DNA from: Eledone cirrhosa
Lineage: Eukaryota > Mollusca > Cephalopoda > Octopoda > Eledonidae
DNA length: 64,000 nt
NCBI GenBank assembly: GCA_964016885.1
Contig: OZ024745.1
Location: 46,618,272 to 46,682,271 of the forward strand
Direction: 5' to 3'
Shown here: one piece after another, positions 1 through 11,352 of the stretch
Numbering within the stretch: the stretch's first letter is position 1
Layout of the letters: every line of letters begins with the position of its first letter
Position numbers and translations under genes: made by a program
The notes under the pieces: model-generated
Databases searched by the model: none
The model's input: only the letters and a program-made list of their open reading frames with translations
What the model was told of the DNA's origin: nothing

Positions 1-87
1 GTTTAAGCAAAGAATCGCTGCTTTCACCCTTAACGGGATCTTCAAATTTATTATTATTACTATATATATATATATATATAAATATAA

Positions 88-243
88 ATTAGCGAGAATC
101 GTATTTCGGCTTTGGAATTAGCGAAAAACAACTTCCGAGATGTGTGGCAAGTGCTCACTAATTCTGACGAACCAGAGCTACAACATACGTTAAAGGCCAA
201 ACACACTGAGGCGATGGTTAAACCGTCATCCGCACAGCCATAG
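88..243 (+). CDS. Possible terminal exon or gene fragment, weak ankyrin-like segment
   Basis: An open frame of 51 codons runs into a TAG at 241-243 and has more codon-like composition than its AT-rich surroundings. An AG at 91-92 could be a splice acceptor, but the tract before it is a TA microsatellite rather than pyrimidines. The segment beginning SALELAKNNFRDVWQVL resembles the helix pair of an ankyrin repeat (the T/SALELAK..N...V..LL pattern). It could be the last exon of a plus-strand gene lying left of the window, or a chance frame or repeat fragment. No partner exon is visible. Identification is tentative. Confidence 0.2.
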   Translation: MSENRISALELAKNNFRDVWQVLTNSDEPELQHTLKAKHTEAMVKPSSAQP

Positions 244-360
244 AAACGACCAAGTCATTCGGGTCAAACAAATAGAAAAATGTGATTGAAAAAATTTACC
301 CGGACCCCTGGATGGTTGGTAAAATCCAGCATTTGGGTTTCTGTGACTCCTAAATCAAGT

Positions 361-670
361 TAGAGCATTGGCCTTGCAATCGAAAGGTTGAGTTCAATTC
401 TCAGACTGGGTGATGTGTTGTTTCCTTGAGCAAGACACTTTATTTCAAATTGCTCCAGTTTACTCAGCTGTAGAAATGAGATGATAGGGACTGGGGTCCC
501 TATCATTCCATTGCAAAGTGGACGTGTAGGTGCCACGGCAAAAAAGCACCCAGCACTCACTGTAAATGAGGTTGGTGTTAGGAAGGGCATCCAGCTGTAG
601 AAATCAAGCCAGAATCAGTTCCCGTCTCACCCTTGCAAGCAGGGAAAAGCGGACGTAAAATGAAATGATG
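361..670 (+). repeat. tRNA-derived SINE with LINE-like 3' tail (5' truncated)
   Basis: The head has a tRNA-like B box (GAGTTCAATTCTC) and lacks the first bases of the A box. It is followed by a body ending in a tail that matches the 3' UTR of the LINE at 27612-27927, including GGTTGGTGTTAGGAAGGGC and the ATGATGATGAT end. A full antisense copy lies at 56717-57172. It is not a functional tRNA: there is no acceptor stem. Confidence 0.75.
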
Positions 671-689
671 AATGATGATGATATATAAT

Positions 690-862
690 ATATATATACA
701 CCCAGTCCACTCTGTAAATGTGGTTGGCATAAGGAAGGGAAACCAGCAGTAGAAACCAAGTCAAAAATGGTTCTGTGTCATCAGATCAGACTTGCCTCAC
801 AATGGGACAACCCATCTAACCAATGCTAGCACAGAAAATGGACGTATGATGATGATGATATA
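690..862 (+). repeat. Short interspersed repeat, CACCCAG...GATGATGAT tail family
   Basis: Starts with CACCCAGTCCACTCTGTAAA, contains the TTGGCATAAGGAAGGG motif, and ends in AAAATGGACGTATGATGATG. The same unit recurs at 6225-6470, 16670-16900, 50305-50470, 50480-50680 and 60940-61260, and antisense at 22605-22960 and 36060-36640. Confidence 0.6.
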
Positions 863-1139
863 AATGTCATCATCATTGAACTGCAACAATTAATTTTCTT
901 TATACATTAAAAAACATTATATATGACAAAAAAGTACATTACTAGAAGTCATTATAAAATAAAAAGGATGGGTTGGGGTCTCAATATGTAAACCAAACAA
1001 CTAATTTTGTTTTTTTTAAAAGATCAACGGAGACAACCAAGGAAAATTACTGACCCCTCTCACTTATTCAAACCCCCTCAATTATTTGGGACCTAATAGT
1101 AGGCAGGCAGAAACTGTTTGGAAGTTTGTTGGATTGAGT

Positions 1140-1330
1140 TTACTTGTAATTCAAAGGTCGAGCGCTGTTACACACTCTGTCATGCTGAATGTCCCTTAGA
1201 ATTATGTTAATGGTACACATGTCTGTGGAATACTCAGCCACTTACATGGTATTTTTTATGAACATGCTGTTGTGTTGATTGAACAACTGGAACACTCATC
1301 GTTGAAACCAACAGAAGTTCATTTCACTCC
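1140..1330 (+). repeat. SINE 3' body (GTCATGCTGAAT...CTCAGCCACTT family)
   Basis: Shares an ordered series of blocks with 5860-5970, 24340-24505, 47280-47410 and 49240-49400 (+) and 57270-57400 (-): GTCATGCTGAAT, TTAAGGGTACA-like, CTCAGCCACTT and CAACTGGAACACT. It is the distal half of a tRNA-headed SINE whose head is not seen here. Confidence 0.55.
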
Positions 1331-1440
1331 ACTTCCACAAAGAGAGTCTTCATGGAGTAGTGCATGGTGGGGCAAGAGTAACAAGCAACCTGAGAGAGGA
1401 TGCCTCACCACTGTCAACATAGTTTGAGCCAGAGGTTCTT

Positions 1441-3220
1441 AAAGGGGGGGGGGGGTGGAAGGTCTGGGGGATCGATGGGGCCTAAGGGTGCGGTGGGCAG
1501 TAGAGATGATATAATAGTATATTGAATATCAAATGATACATATTATATATAAATATAGTAAAATAATGATTTCTTTATTAACCACAAGGGTTTACATAAA
1601 GTAGACATTAAGGACAGTGCAGGACAATGCAGGACGGTACAAATGGGCATTTCTGCGTGTAAAAAACAAAAACAGAGGATGTAATAAAAATAACAATGAA
1701 AATAACAATGAAAAATTCCCCAATAGGGGGGAGACTTCGGAGGGACATTTGTGGAGAAAGCCCAGTAAAAAGCCACAATGACCCTGACCACCAAGGCAAG
1801 TGCCCTCTCCCAGTTTTCCACCTTTAATTTACAGATATATACTCAGAGTAGGCCCATTCACTCGGGCCATTCTTGCTTCTCTCACCCATCTTTCAACAAA
1901 ATGCTGGGAAGAGAGCACTTCCCTCTCTACTCTGATTTTCCTTTTCAAATGAAATTTGAAAAAGTCAATCAGAGCATCACCGAAGAGGTAAGTGCTCGTC
2001 TTCAGCCCTTTCAAACGTGTCCACCATACATTTTACAAATATAGTAAAATAATAAAATATATAATATTTATTTATGCATAGTATTATTTATTATATATTA
2101 TTTACAATTTGCATGTAGGCTGATCTCTCTGGAAATAGGGTTGTGGGTGTTGAGGGTATTACATGGCCGTGGTGGGGAGACGGACAAAAAAGTTTGAGAA
2201 TCTCTGGTTTAAACAATACTGAGTCACAGTTGCTAATATAGAGGGGTGGGTTTGGGGGGCTCACAACATTGTGTTTGCGTATACTTCCAAACACATATAT
2301 ACATTTATACACTTCTGAGCAGTCAATAGACAGCAACAACACATGTATCAGGGACAATAATAGTAAAGAGAAAACAATAATTTCATTTAGCTGGAACCTG
2401 GCAGATGCTTGGTTATATTATGGCCACCCTAAGAAAATGTGGGATAAATAAATAAATCATACACTTGAGTTGGCAAATTAATGTAGCCAATCACCCTCAC
2501 CCCAAGCATTCTCATTTTGGGAGAGAGAGAGAGGAAGGGAGAGCGAGGGAGAAAGAGACAGGTGGAATGGTACAGGGAGGAAATCTTATATATGGACAAC
2601 TAAAAAAAGCACTTGTTGCATGGAAGAGTCATTTTAGTCATTTAAAAAACACAAAAACTGTTGATTTTATTTTTATCTATTTTTTGGTCTTAGATCAAGT
2701 CCCTTGCCAACCCAGTACATCTCATATAAAAAAATGCTTACCAGAATCAAATGAAATAAGACAACCCTTAGCTAACAGAGAGCTTGGAACTTAATTGTTA
2801 CTTAACCTTTTTTATACAAAACTGCCCCAGGTTTTATGTTTCAAAACTGCCTGTTTATATTTATAGTAAATTCTTCCATCATAATTTTATGTAAAAAAAG
2901 CCAACGAAAAGTATACATCGACTGATTAGACTAATCAGCCGATATATACCTTTGAGCATACTATGAATTTTCAGCAGTACCAGTGACGAGAGATTACATA
3001 GTCTTGATAAGGGGCAATAACTCTGAAACAATTGTTAACTGTTTTCTCTCTGCTACCGCTGGAAGAAAAGGATGACATCAGTCATCTAGAAAACACACAT
3101 GGTGTTATGAGGCTGTTTTCTTGCAAATGAACCGAATATTAATAATATTATTATATTATTATTATTCACTCACAAATACAATTAGGTATCCACCATGTCT
3201 TCAGTTATACCATAACTTAT
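1441..3220. other. Non-genic interval with no convincing gene
   Basis: Opens with a G homopolymer run at about 1446-1455. The rest is AT-rich and holds open frames of 60-109 codons on both strands with no family resemblance or splice pairing. A partial MITE end is recognisable near 2801-2905, reading from CTTAACCTTTTTTATAC and continuing with TCATAATTTTATGTAA, in the orientation of the minus-strand copies elsewhere. Confidence 0.4.
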
Positions 3221-3252
3221 ATATATGTATGAGATGAAAGAATGGTATTTAA

Positions 3253-3695
3253 CTAATGTAATGGTATGCGATGGGGCCCACCCACAGCCCCGGCGGACAG
3301 AATGGAGAAGGCGTTTCCCCGGAGGACGGCAAGGGAGACGCGCTGGAAAAGCCACTCCAACTCGCTGGGCTCACACCTACGGCTGGCCAGCTCAGCGCCT
3401 ATGGTGGTGAGTAAGGAGGTATCCCTGGGGCCGAGGATACCAGAAGTTTCCACTGCCAGGGGAACGACCGCAAACCTGTCGGTGAGCGACCGGTATTTGA
3501 GGAGTTTGGCCCTCTCAGCCCGACGTGCAGCAGAACCTGGGTCAGTCGCAGACTACCAGGTTGCGGCTGCAGAAAGTGTCGGTGCAAGTGGCATCCCAGA
3601 CGAGGGGTTTGCCACCACGGAACAGGAAGATGGTCATGCCATCTGGCCTTTTGCCGTCCCCTCGATCCAGCCCCACCGGCTCGAGCTGGGATAGA
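3253..3695 (-). pseudogene. Retroelement fragment: RT-associated C-terminal domain
   Basis: On the minus strand this GC-rich island encodes, across frameshifts, the ordered motifs RPDGMTIF, LVWDATCTDTF, DRFAVVPLAVETSGILG and EWLFQRVSLAVLRGNAFSIL. A plus-strand copy with the same order lies at 38888-39597, which shows it is repetitive. I recognise this as the C-terminal portion found downstream of reverse transcriptase in certain metazoan non-LTR retroelements. The RPDG / WD.T / ET spacing suggests a PD-(D/E)XK-like nuclease fold, but that is inference. The island is broken by frameshifts and carries no RT domain. The long plus-strand frame over it is an antisense shadow. Confidence 0.65.
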
Positions 3696-3884
3696 GCGAA
3701 AACAAATTTTGTTTTTGTTGTTAGATATTTTTCTGTTAAATCATTATAGAATGTTAAGAGTTAAGTACACAACATTAATTTCATAATTTAAATATTTAAT
3801 CACATTGTGTAATGTCAGTGGACATAAACAATAAAACATGGATGAGCTGAGAGAAAAAAATAAGTATAAAAAGAATCAGATGTA

Positions 3885-4112
3885 GTGTACAGAAGAGAAG
3901 TCTGTGCTGGTACAGACATGTGGTACATAGGGATGATGATTGTTGGGTGATGCAGTGCTAGGAATTTCAAATAGAATAAAATCAGAGAAGAGGAAGAGCA
4001 AGGAAGATGTGAGCAGAAGTCATGAATGCCTTGCTCAATATGACACCGAACAGACAGAAAGGGAAGTAGGCTGCAATAGAGAGAACTTGTCTAACCCATG
4101 CTAGGATGGAAA
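3885..4112 (+). pseudogene. LINE 3' fragment (same family as 25945-27927)
   Basis: Contains decayed versions of the C-terminal RT region, such as GTGTACAGAAGAGAAGTCTG and GGTACAGACATGTGG (compare the Cys-rich GHVMRM region of the LINE near 27360-27420). It ends in AACTTGTCTAACCCATGCTA, the 3' terminal signature also present in the intact copy. Confidence 0.65.
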
Positions 4113-4127
4113 AACAGAGTAAAATAC

Positions 4128-4477
4128 ACTACCACCACCACTACCACCGCCACCACCAACACCATCGTCACCACCAACACCACCACTACCACCACCACTG
4201 TCACCACCACCACCATTGCCACTACCACCACTACCATCACCACTGTCACCACCATCGCCGCCACCAACACCACCGTCACCACCACTACCACCATCGCCAC
4301 CGCCACTACCACCACTACCATCACCACTGCCACCACCACTACCACCACCACTACCACTACCACCACTACCACCACTGTCACCACCACCACTACCATCGCT
4401 GCCGCCAACACCACTGTCACCACCACCACTACCACCGCCGTCATCACCCCGTCACCACTACTACCACTACCACCATC
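4128..4477 (+). repeat. ACC/CCA trinucleotide microsatellite
   Basis: About 350 bp of imperfect (ACC)n, interrupted by GTC, ACT, ATC and CGC variants. It begins directly after a LINE 3' end. The frames through it encode poly-Thr, poly-His, poly-Pro or poly-Val and are not genes. Confidence 0.95.
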
Positions 4478-4499
4478 TTGTTTCTGTAGTCAAACTAAA

Positions 4500-5700
4500 C
4501 TAATGATGGATTTCTAAGTGAAGTTGCTAGCAGATGTCATTTGAAAAGAATACACATATGACTAATATGATTTATAGTGTAACTGACTGGAGTAAACAGT
4601 AAGAAAGCAGCTGAAGGATTATAGCATTTGCTTTAACCAGCATTTTTAGATCAAACAAATAAACTTTTAATATTCATTTACTGGCTACAGCATTGTCTTC
4701 AAGAATTATTAACTGATTACTCTTTTATTTTTTTAAACATTCTTTTAGTTATTAGACTGTGGTCATGCTAGAGCACCACCTCAATGGTATTTAGTCAGAC
4801 ATATCAACCCAAGAACTTATTTTTTCAAAATTGGTACTTATTTAATCAATCTTTTTTTGTTGAACTGATAAGTTACAGGACATAAACAAACAGTAAATGT
4901 AAATACAGATATGGACAAATACACACATGTATATCATCATCATCATCATTGTTTAACGTCCATCTTCCACGCTAGCATGGGTTAGACGAGAGTACTCTGA
5001 ATGAATAACAGAATCTTGCGGTCTGAATATGGCAAATGAAAAAAATCCTGAATCAATTGAGACTACCCTCATGATTTCTAGACTGAAACTTCTTTTAGGA
5101 GTGTTCAGGTAACGAGAAGAAAACAAGAAAGAGAACTCTTATAGCCTTAACTAATCTGAATCTTTTGGGACAATTCCAGTGAGAGTGGGCCTAAAATCCA
5201 AGCAGAGAAAGCAACATACATGTTTTAATCTTACTAGATCTCTTTAGCAAATCATATTCACTTACTTAGTAAATTGGCAAGATTATGGTCAGATATAGAT
5301 ATAGAAAAAGGTGAAAAAAATGATGAGCTGACCAACACATGTAGTAACACATTCCACTTCCACTGCAATGCCTTAAATTGTTCCAAAAGACTTAGATCAG
5401 AGTAGACAGTGGGGCTTAATAACCATAATTATTTTCACTGTCGTCAGTAATTTATTTTAGCTTCATTCAACACTCAATCTCAGGGTGAAATCTCTTACCA
5501 AAGCAAGTAGGTTAATGGAGTAAATATGCTGCTGACAATACATGAAGTTGAATTACAAACAAGAAAGCAAGTAAATAACCATCTAGGCAAGTCACTCACT
5601 GATCAAGGATGCAATGTTTGGACAATTAGTGTTTAAAAAGTCTCAAGTGGATTCATTCAGATTTATTTCTGATGAGTTTGTTTATTTATATATCAGTCCT
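4500..5700. other. Non-genic interval
   Basis: AT-rich DNA without a convincing exon. A short antisense tail-family remnant with (ATC)n sits at about 4934-4990, containing CCACGCTAGCATGGGTTAGA. Nothing else could be assigned. Confidence 0.4.
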
Positions 5701-5729
5701 ATTGTATCTTGCAGAACACAGGCATGGCT

Positions 5730-5975
5730 TAGCTCCCATATTTGATCCCACTGTGTGGCATCTTGGGCAAAAGTTTTCACCATATTCTTCTGTTGATTCA
5801 AGCCTTGTGAGTAAAATTGGGTAGATGGAAACTATGTGGAAGCCTGTCAGATGTACCTGTAATTGAAATGTCCAGCCTTGACACATACTGTGTTATGTTG
5901 ATCTGGCTTGAGAATTACATTAAGGGTATTTGTGTCTAAGGAATACTCAACCACTTCCACGTTAATTCACAAGTT
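5730..5975 (+). repeat. tRNA-headed SINE, GGCATCTTGGGCAA family
   Basis: Starts within the post-head region (CACTGTGTGGCATCTTGGGC), followed by GGGTAGATGGAAACTATGTG, GTGTTATGTTGATCTGG-like and CTCAACCACTTCCAC. Related copies are at 22433-22600, 47140-47410 and 49140-49400. Confidence 0.6.
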
Positions 5976-6224
5976 GGATATTCAATATATCTCAGATGAA
6001 AACACTCCATTCTACTCAGTTGCGAAAACTTTTCTACAAATACACACACATACACAAATATATATATATACATACATGAACATATACATGAGACTCTCCA
6101 CTTACACACATTCATACATACACATCCAGCCACTCCTCGCCTACCTACATAAACATACATAAAAACACATACACATAGATATACAATATTTAAACACAGA
6201 TACATGCCAGTTTGAGATTAGCTC

Positions 6225-6473
6225 TAAGTAGTAGTGCTGGTGCCATGATAAAATTCACACAGTAACAGTAATCTCTGTAATATAGTTGACATAAGGAAAA
6301 ACATCTAGACATAGAAACAATACTCCAAATGGAACATATGAAGAAGATGTGGGCCTCCAACCCATCTCGTCTCAGACTGTGACAATCTATCCAATCTATG
6401 CCAGCATGGAAAATGGACATAAAATGATGATGATGGTGGTGGTGGTGGTGGTGGTGATGGTGGTGGTGATAAT
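6225..6473 (+). repeat. Tail-family repeat ending in a (GAT)n/(GGT)n microsatellite
   Basis: Carries GCCAGCATGGAAAATGGACA followed by GATGATGATGGTGGTGG. The terminal (GAT)n has drifted or expanded into (GGT)n. Confidence 0.6.
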
Positions 6474-7039
6474 GAAGTAAGCTTCTACATCAGAGTTTCC
6501 CAACCTTCTTCATCCAGTGGCAACTTCTTGATAATGAATTTCCTCCACCTTGTTTTGTTCAGTAACTTTAGTTGGAATCTCTACCATAATACAACAGACC
6601 AAGGACAAAGTAAAAACAAAAACCTAGCCAGAACAGAGAAAATGACTGACAAGTGTCAAGACATGTTGATGTTTTCTTTCTACTTTGTCATTTATTTATT
6701 GAAAGAGTTATTTTCCTCTGAATTAGACTGCTACACTGACAACACAGTAATTAAAAAGTAAAAAAAATACAGATTGTTAAGTCTAAAACAGTAGAAAGGA
6801 AACAAATTAGTATTTCAATAAATGAAATAGATCTTTCTCCTTAATTTCAGATGTGTGATTTGAGGGAGATTTGGCTACTATTTCAATCTGGTTGAACAAC
6901 CATGCAGAAACTCTTTCATTGACTTGTCTGCACTGTGGCTACCCAACTTGTTAGAAATAACAGCCAATATCCTTCAGATCATATCTTGCCATCTTTTAAT
7001 TGACATAATTGATCAGGACTAGAATACATGGCAAAGCTA

Positions 7040-7107
7040 AACACACACACACACGCACACACGCACGCACACACACACGCACACACACATGCACACACAC
7101 ATACACC
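7040..7107 (+). repeat. (CA)n microsatellite
   Basis: Imperfect CA repeat with CG interruptions, about 65 bp. Confidence 0.9.
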
Positions 7108-7251
7108 TGGTGCATGCTTTTATACATTTTGTATGGAAACATTTCTAATAGTGAAACATTAGTAATATTTATTAAAAACACTAGGCATATATTAGTTAAA
7201 TTATCCTCTAATAAATGACTGCCAATTCAGGCAGTGAATTGGCAGCCATTA

Positions 7252-7437
7252 TCGGTGGATTGGCAGTATCAGTAGAGGGTCGGACGCCATGCTTTCCAGC
7301 ATAGTTACGTCCCTTTACGATCTGAGTTCAAATCCCGCCGATGTTGACTTTGCCTTTCATCCTTACGGGGTCGATAAAATAAAGTACCAGTAATGCACTG
7401 GATAATTGCTGGCCTTGTGCCTAAAGTAGAAACAATT
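7252..7437 (+). repeat. tRNA-derived SINE-A, near full length
   Basis: Head GGTGGATTGGCAGTATCAG, then a B box in GAGTTCAAATCCCGCC, a central GCCTTTCATCCTTACGGGG, and the tail TAAAGTAGAAACAATT. It is one of at least nine copies of this family in the window. A 27-bp hairpin (CTGCCAATTCA / TGAATTGGCAG) sits just upstream at 7219-7245. Confidence 0.85.
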
Positions 7438-7672
7438 ATAGAATCAGACAAAATATTCTGTGGTATTTGTACTCTGAGTTCAAATACCACAAAGGTCAAC
7501 TTTGTTTTTCATCCTTCCAATGTTGATAATGTTAAGTACCAGTTCATGGTAGTGGATTAGCAAAATTGTAAAAGCCTTAGGCAAGAAGTCTTGTGGTATC
7601 TGCTTCAGCACTTTGTGATCTGATATCAAATTCTGTCTAGAAATCCAAATCCCACTAATGACCAAATTAATC
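7438..7672 (+). repeat. Older SINE-A-related copies, degraded
   Basis: Two diverged partial units follow directly. Both keep the CTGAGTTCAAAT or GATATCAAATTC B-box region, and the first keeps the TTTCATCCTTCCAATGTTGA core. Confidence 0.5.
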
Positions 7673-7692
7673 ACTTGACCATGTGACTATAC

Positions 7693-7908
7693 TTAAACCT
7701 TTTCATACCAACCCACCCCCAAATTCTAAGATGACAAATCTCTTTTTTCAAATAAAAAATGTTATGGAAAAACTTGTTAAGTTAAACACCAGCTCAATAA
7801 TGTAGTTAGTTATTTTATTAAATCCCTTTAAATTGTTGATTATCTACAAAATTAATTGAAAAACATCTGTGGTGTATTTCATTAGAAATGTGGTAATGAA
7901 AGTGTGAA
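7693..7908 (-). mobile_element. TTAA-type MITE copy
   Basis: Left end TTAAACCTTTTCATACCAAC and right end TCATTAGAAATGTGGTAATG match the reversed termini of the family seen complete at 31364-31614 and 40559-40794. The interior carries GGGATTTAATAAAATAACTA-like blocks when read on the minus strand. No coding capacity. Confidence 0.6.
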
Positions 7909-8060
7909 TTATGAAATCTGCAATAGGTAGAGAACAAATGTTTGGTGCCAGAAAGGGCATCCAGCTATAAAACCTTGCATCAAAGAGGGCTCCATGATAT
8001 GTATGTAGCCTGTAATGTGGCTCTGCAAAACTAAACACTGCTTTAGCTGAGAAAATGGCT

Positions 8061-8339
8061 TTAACTCTTTTGATTAAAAACTGCCCACTCCTGGCTCTAT
8101 GATATAAAACTGTTTATTTTTAAGTGTTTATATTATCTAAAAAAAAGCTTCCGCTACCGTTTTATGTAAGAATCTTTGTTAGGTTATGTTTCAAACACCA
8201 GCTTCAATTGAGAAAGTTAGTTATAATAATATGAAAGTTAGTTATATTACTAAATCCCTTCAAATTTTTGATTATTCTAAAAATTAATTGAAAAACATAC
8301 AGCATCTTTATTAACATCATGGTTATGAAATGTTAAAAC
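8061..8339 (-). mobile_element. TTAA-type MITE copy
   Basis: Left end TTAACTCTTTTGATTAAAAA, interior blocks TTTTAAGTGTTTATATT and AAATCCCTTCAAATTTTTGA, and a degraded right end. Same order as the other minus-strand copies. Confidence 0.6.
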
Positions 8340-10085
8340 ACTTGTTGTTTTCATAAAGGTAATATAAAAACTGTTAACAGATAATTAAAGAAGAAGAATA
8401 AGCGTTTCACTTCAGATTAAGTAATCTATTTAGTTTGTTGGTTGTTTGGGAAATCACTCAAGCTACTAGACATATGCTGAAGCAAATATATCATATTAAT
8501 TGGTTTGAGAAAATAAAGCTGATTATCCTAGTGTGTGGGTGTGGAGCTAATAGCTCTCTTAAAAATAAAAATGATAAATAAAACTTAAGCTACAGTTACT
8601 TAGTAACAAAAGTTTGCAAAGATTACAGAGGGAATTCAGAAAAGCTGAGAATAATAGACAGAGGAGACAGTAACAGAGAGAAAGGCACGCACACACAAAG
8701 AGATAGTGTATATGTATGAGAGTATGCATGTACATATCCAAGTGTGTGTGGGTGTAATTTTATTTGTGTGTGTGTGTGTTGTAATACTGTTGTCATTGTC
8801 ACTTAAGAAATGAATTTATAACTACACTGTACATGTGTTCTGTCATTATGTGGGTAGTCATATTTTCATCAAAATATACAAACATATGTCCATAAAGCCC
8901 TTCCCTACTCCACTTTTTATTTCAGTCAGTCTTTTTATTTATATTTTGTTTGCTAGGTAGAAATAAACACCATCAATGGTGCAGCCATTAATTGCTTTGT
9001 TCTTTTGTTTTAGACAATCTTCACCAGTTCATGCTATGCTTTGTGATTATGAGCTTATAATTGTTGTTGTTTCTAGGTAACCATAATTTATTCAAAGCAT
9101 GAAAATATATGTCAGGAAAATAGCTGATAAAATGTTTCTCTCTGGAGGGAAACACCCTAGCTAAATATACCATATCACTATCTCCTACATATTCCAGTAA
9201 AGTACTACCCAGAGGTCACACACACACACACACGCGCATGAATGTTTTAAACTATTAGTTTCTTTTACGATAGCGTTATTACATCCTCTTGTATATGTTG
9301 GTAATTCTTGTTGAATTGGTAAAGTCATTAGGGTATCAGAAGAAATTTTAGTTATTTTACTTTGAATATTAACATTTTCTTTATAGAAGAGCCATTTTAG
9401 CCATTCAAAAACACACAGAAACTGTTATGTCCACTTTACAGTTATACAGCTATCATTTATCTTTTAATGTTGAAATTTTCATTGAGTTGCAGTGGAACTG
9501 TTTCAGTGAACAGGTCATAAACAATGCAACAAAAGTTTTGACACCAAGAAATAAATGATGAATGTAAAATGAAGTTAACAGTTTTGTGTGTTTTGAATGA
9601 CTAAAATTGCTTTAATTGCAACACATGGTTTCAGATCAAGTCACTTGCCAGACAAGTACAATTCTGAAATATATGCTTTTCATTTGCTTGGATCAACCAA
9701 TAGATAGTGATTGTAGGGCCTTCAGCTAGTAGCTGCTTAACCCCATGTCAGCATTTATCCAGTAGTAGATCTATAATGAAAAGTTTCCAGCCATTACCAT
9801 CCTTGTTTTTTTTTCTTTTTCTCCGGACACAGTATACTTATTCAGGTAATCATTATCTTATATATTCTTCTTTTCTAAGATGTAATTTGAGGGTAGTTTG
9901 ACTGTTGTATATAGCATGTTGAACAACCACATAGAGACACCCACATTGGTTCAATGAGCCAATATTTTCCAGTCATCACAAATTGTGAAACTATATTTAA
10001 ACCAGTTTATCATACATAAAGTTTAGCAAGTTACAATATTTTGTCATGCAATGCTTAATCATGTAGTTAGTATACACTGTAAAAG
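8340..10085. other. Non-genic interval
   Basis: AT-rich, with short CA repeats near 8690-8780 and at 9219-9236. No exon-like open frame with splice signals and no recognised repeat body. Confidence 0.4.
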
Positions 10086-10372
10086 TGCATGGTTTAGTGG
10101 TTAGAGCATTTGGCTTGCAATTGTAAGATTATGAGTTTGATTCCCAGACTGGGTGAGCAAGGCACTTTATTTTATATTGCTTCAATTTACTCAGCTGTAG
10201 AAATGAGTTGTGACATCACTGGCACCAAGCTGTACCGGCCTTTGACTTATCCTTGGATAACATTGGTGGTGTGGAGATGGGTGACTGGTGCACATGGGCA
10301 ACTACTGGTCTTCTAAAAAACAAAAACACCTTGCTTGGGTTTGTGCCTCGGAAGGGAACTTTCTTAGTACAA
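10086..10372 (+). repeat. tRNA-derived SINE with intact head
   Basis: GTGCATGGTTTAGTGGTTAG resembles an A box and GAGTTTGATTCCC a B box. Then GGCACTTTATTTTATATTGC, CTCAGCTGTAGAAATGAGTT and TTGGATAACATTGGTGG. The head is shared with 361-670 and 56717-57172, but the body differs, so the same head joins different bodies. Confidence 0.7.
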
Positions 10373-10799
10373 AACTCAAGGTTATTCATGACTGAAGGGT
10401 TTATTTTATACAGTGTAGCTGTTAAGCTATGATGTATCCAGTTTGTGATGTGTACCTAATTTCTATTAATGACATCAGCAGAGGCACACCAGTTTCACGT
10501 GATCAATGCATCATAATCGTAACATTGGTGGTTTACATATATGATTAAATTACTGTTCCCTATTTTATCAATGAAAGAATGAATTAGCTTTGTCAGTATT
10601 TGAACTCTGAATTAAAAACTATAGTCAGATCAATATTTATCTAGTCTGAACCTCTGTTACTAAGCCACTGCTCTTATTTGTATAATATTGATATTTTACA
10701 AGGTCACTTAGTATAAATTTTACAGTAATGAACTAGTACTATAGAATATGTTCTTCTGTGTATCTGACAATTTGCCTCGCTGCTTACACATTTATTATA

Positions 10800-10870
10800 T
10801 TAACCCTTTACTATATTTCTAATGGAAGACACTTTTATGATTTTAAAATAATTTTGAAAATAATCAAGAA
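10800..10870 (+). mobile_element. TTAA-type MITE, 5' part only
   Basis: Left terminus TTAACCCTTTACTATATTTC, then TTTTGAAAATAATCAAGAAT. It breaks off into a short local duplication (AACTTAACAGATAAATACAA twice). Confidence 0.5.
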
Positions 10871-10934
10871 TTTACAATAACTTAACAGATAAATACAATA
10901 ACTTAACAGATAAATACAATAAATTAGAAGAAAA

Positions 10935-11098
10935 TAATTGTTTCTTATTTTATCCCAGTGGTACTTTATTTTATCGACCCCGTAAGGATGAAAGACAAAG
11001 TTAACCTCGGCAGGATTTGAACTCAGACCATAAAGGGCTGTAACTCTTTGCTGCAAAGCATGGCGTCCGACCCTCTACCGATACTGCCAATCCACCGC
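10935..11098 (-). repeat. SINE-A copy, internally shortened tail
   Basis: The antisense head ends in CTACCGATACTGCCAATCCA, with the central CCCCGTAAGGATGAAAGAC. The segment between tail and core is shorter than in other copies. Confidence 0.8.
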
Positions 11099-11182
11099 AG
11101 AAAATAATAACAGAAGGTAGTACCTAAAATATAATCCTTGTCATTTTAAAATCCGTTTTCCTTGCTAGCAAAGATTGGACAT

Positions 11183-11270
11183 GTCTACATAGCCCAAGTC
11201 AGTACTAAAGTGGGGCTACTGATCTCCCAGACAGTAGCCTCGCTTCAGTACTGACTTGGTCTATGTAGAC
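11183..11270. repeat. 39-bp inverted repeat with 10-bp loop
   Basis: Arms 11183-11221 and 11232-11270 pair with 4 mismatches by eye (core CCAAGTCAGTACT / AGTACTGACTTGG). It lies about 80 bp beyond the donor of FAM81 exon 3 in transcript direction, so it could form a hairpin in the pre-mRNA. Confidence 0.8.
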
Positions 11271-11352
11271 CTGCTTAACCCTTAATAGTAGGGAAAGCAG
11301 ACATTAAAACAACGATGGTGATGATGATGTTAATATTCAAAAGAAATCTTAC

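Noticed and set aside
3266..3694. 142-codon plus-strand frame
   Set aside because: The minus strand encodes the recognisable retroelement motifs, so this frame is an antisense shadow.
4098..4517. Long open frames encoding poly-Thr, poly-His, poly-Pro and poly-Val
   Set aside because: They are translations of an (ACC)n microsatellite in different frames.
1..11352. Remaining C-terminal FAM81 exons
   Set aside because: I looked on the minus strand for a coiled-coil frame continuing from phase 0 and found none that I could support.
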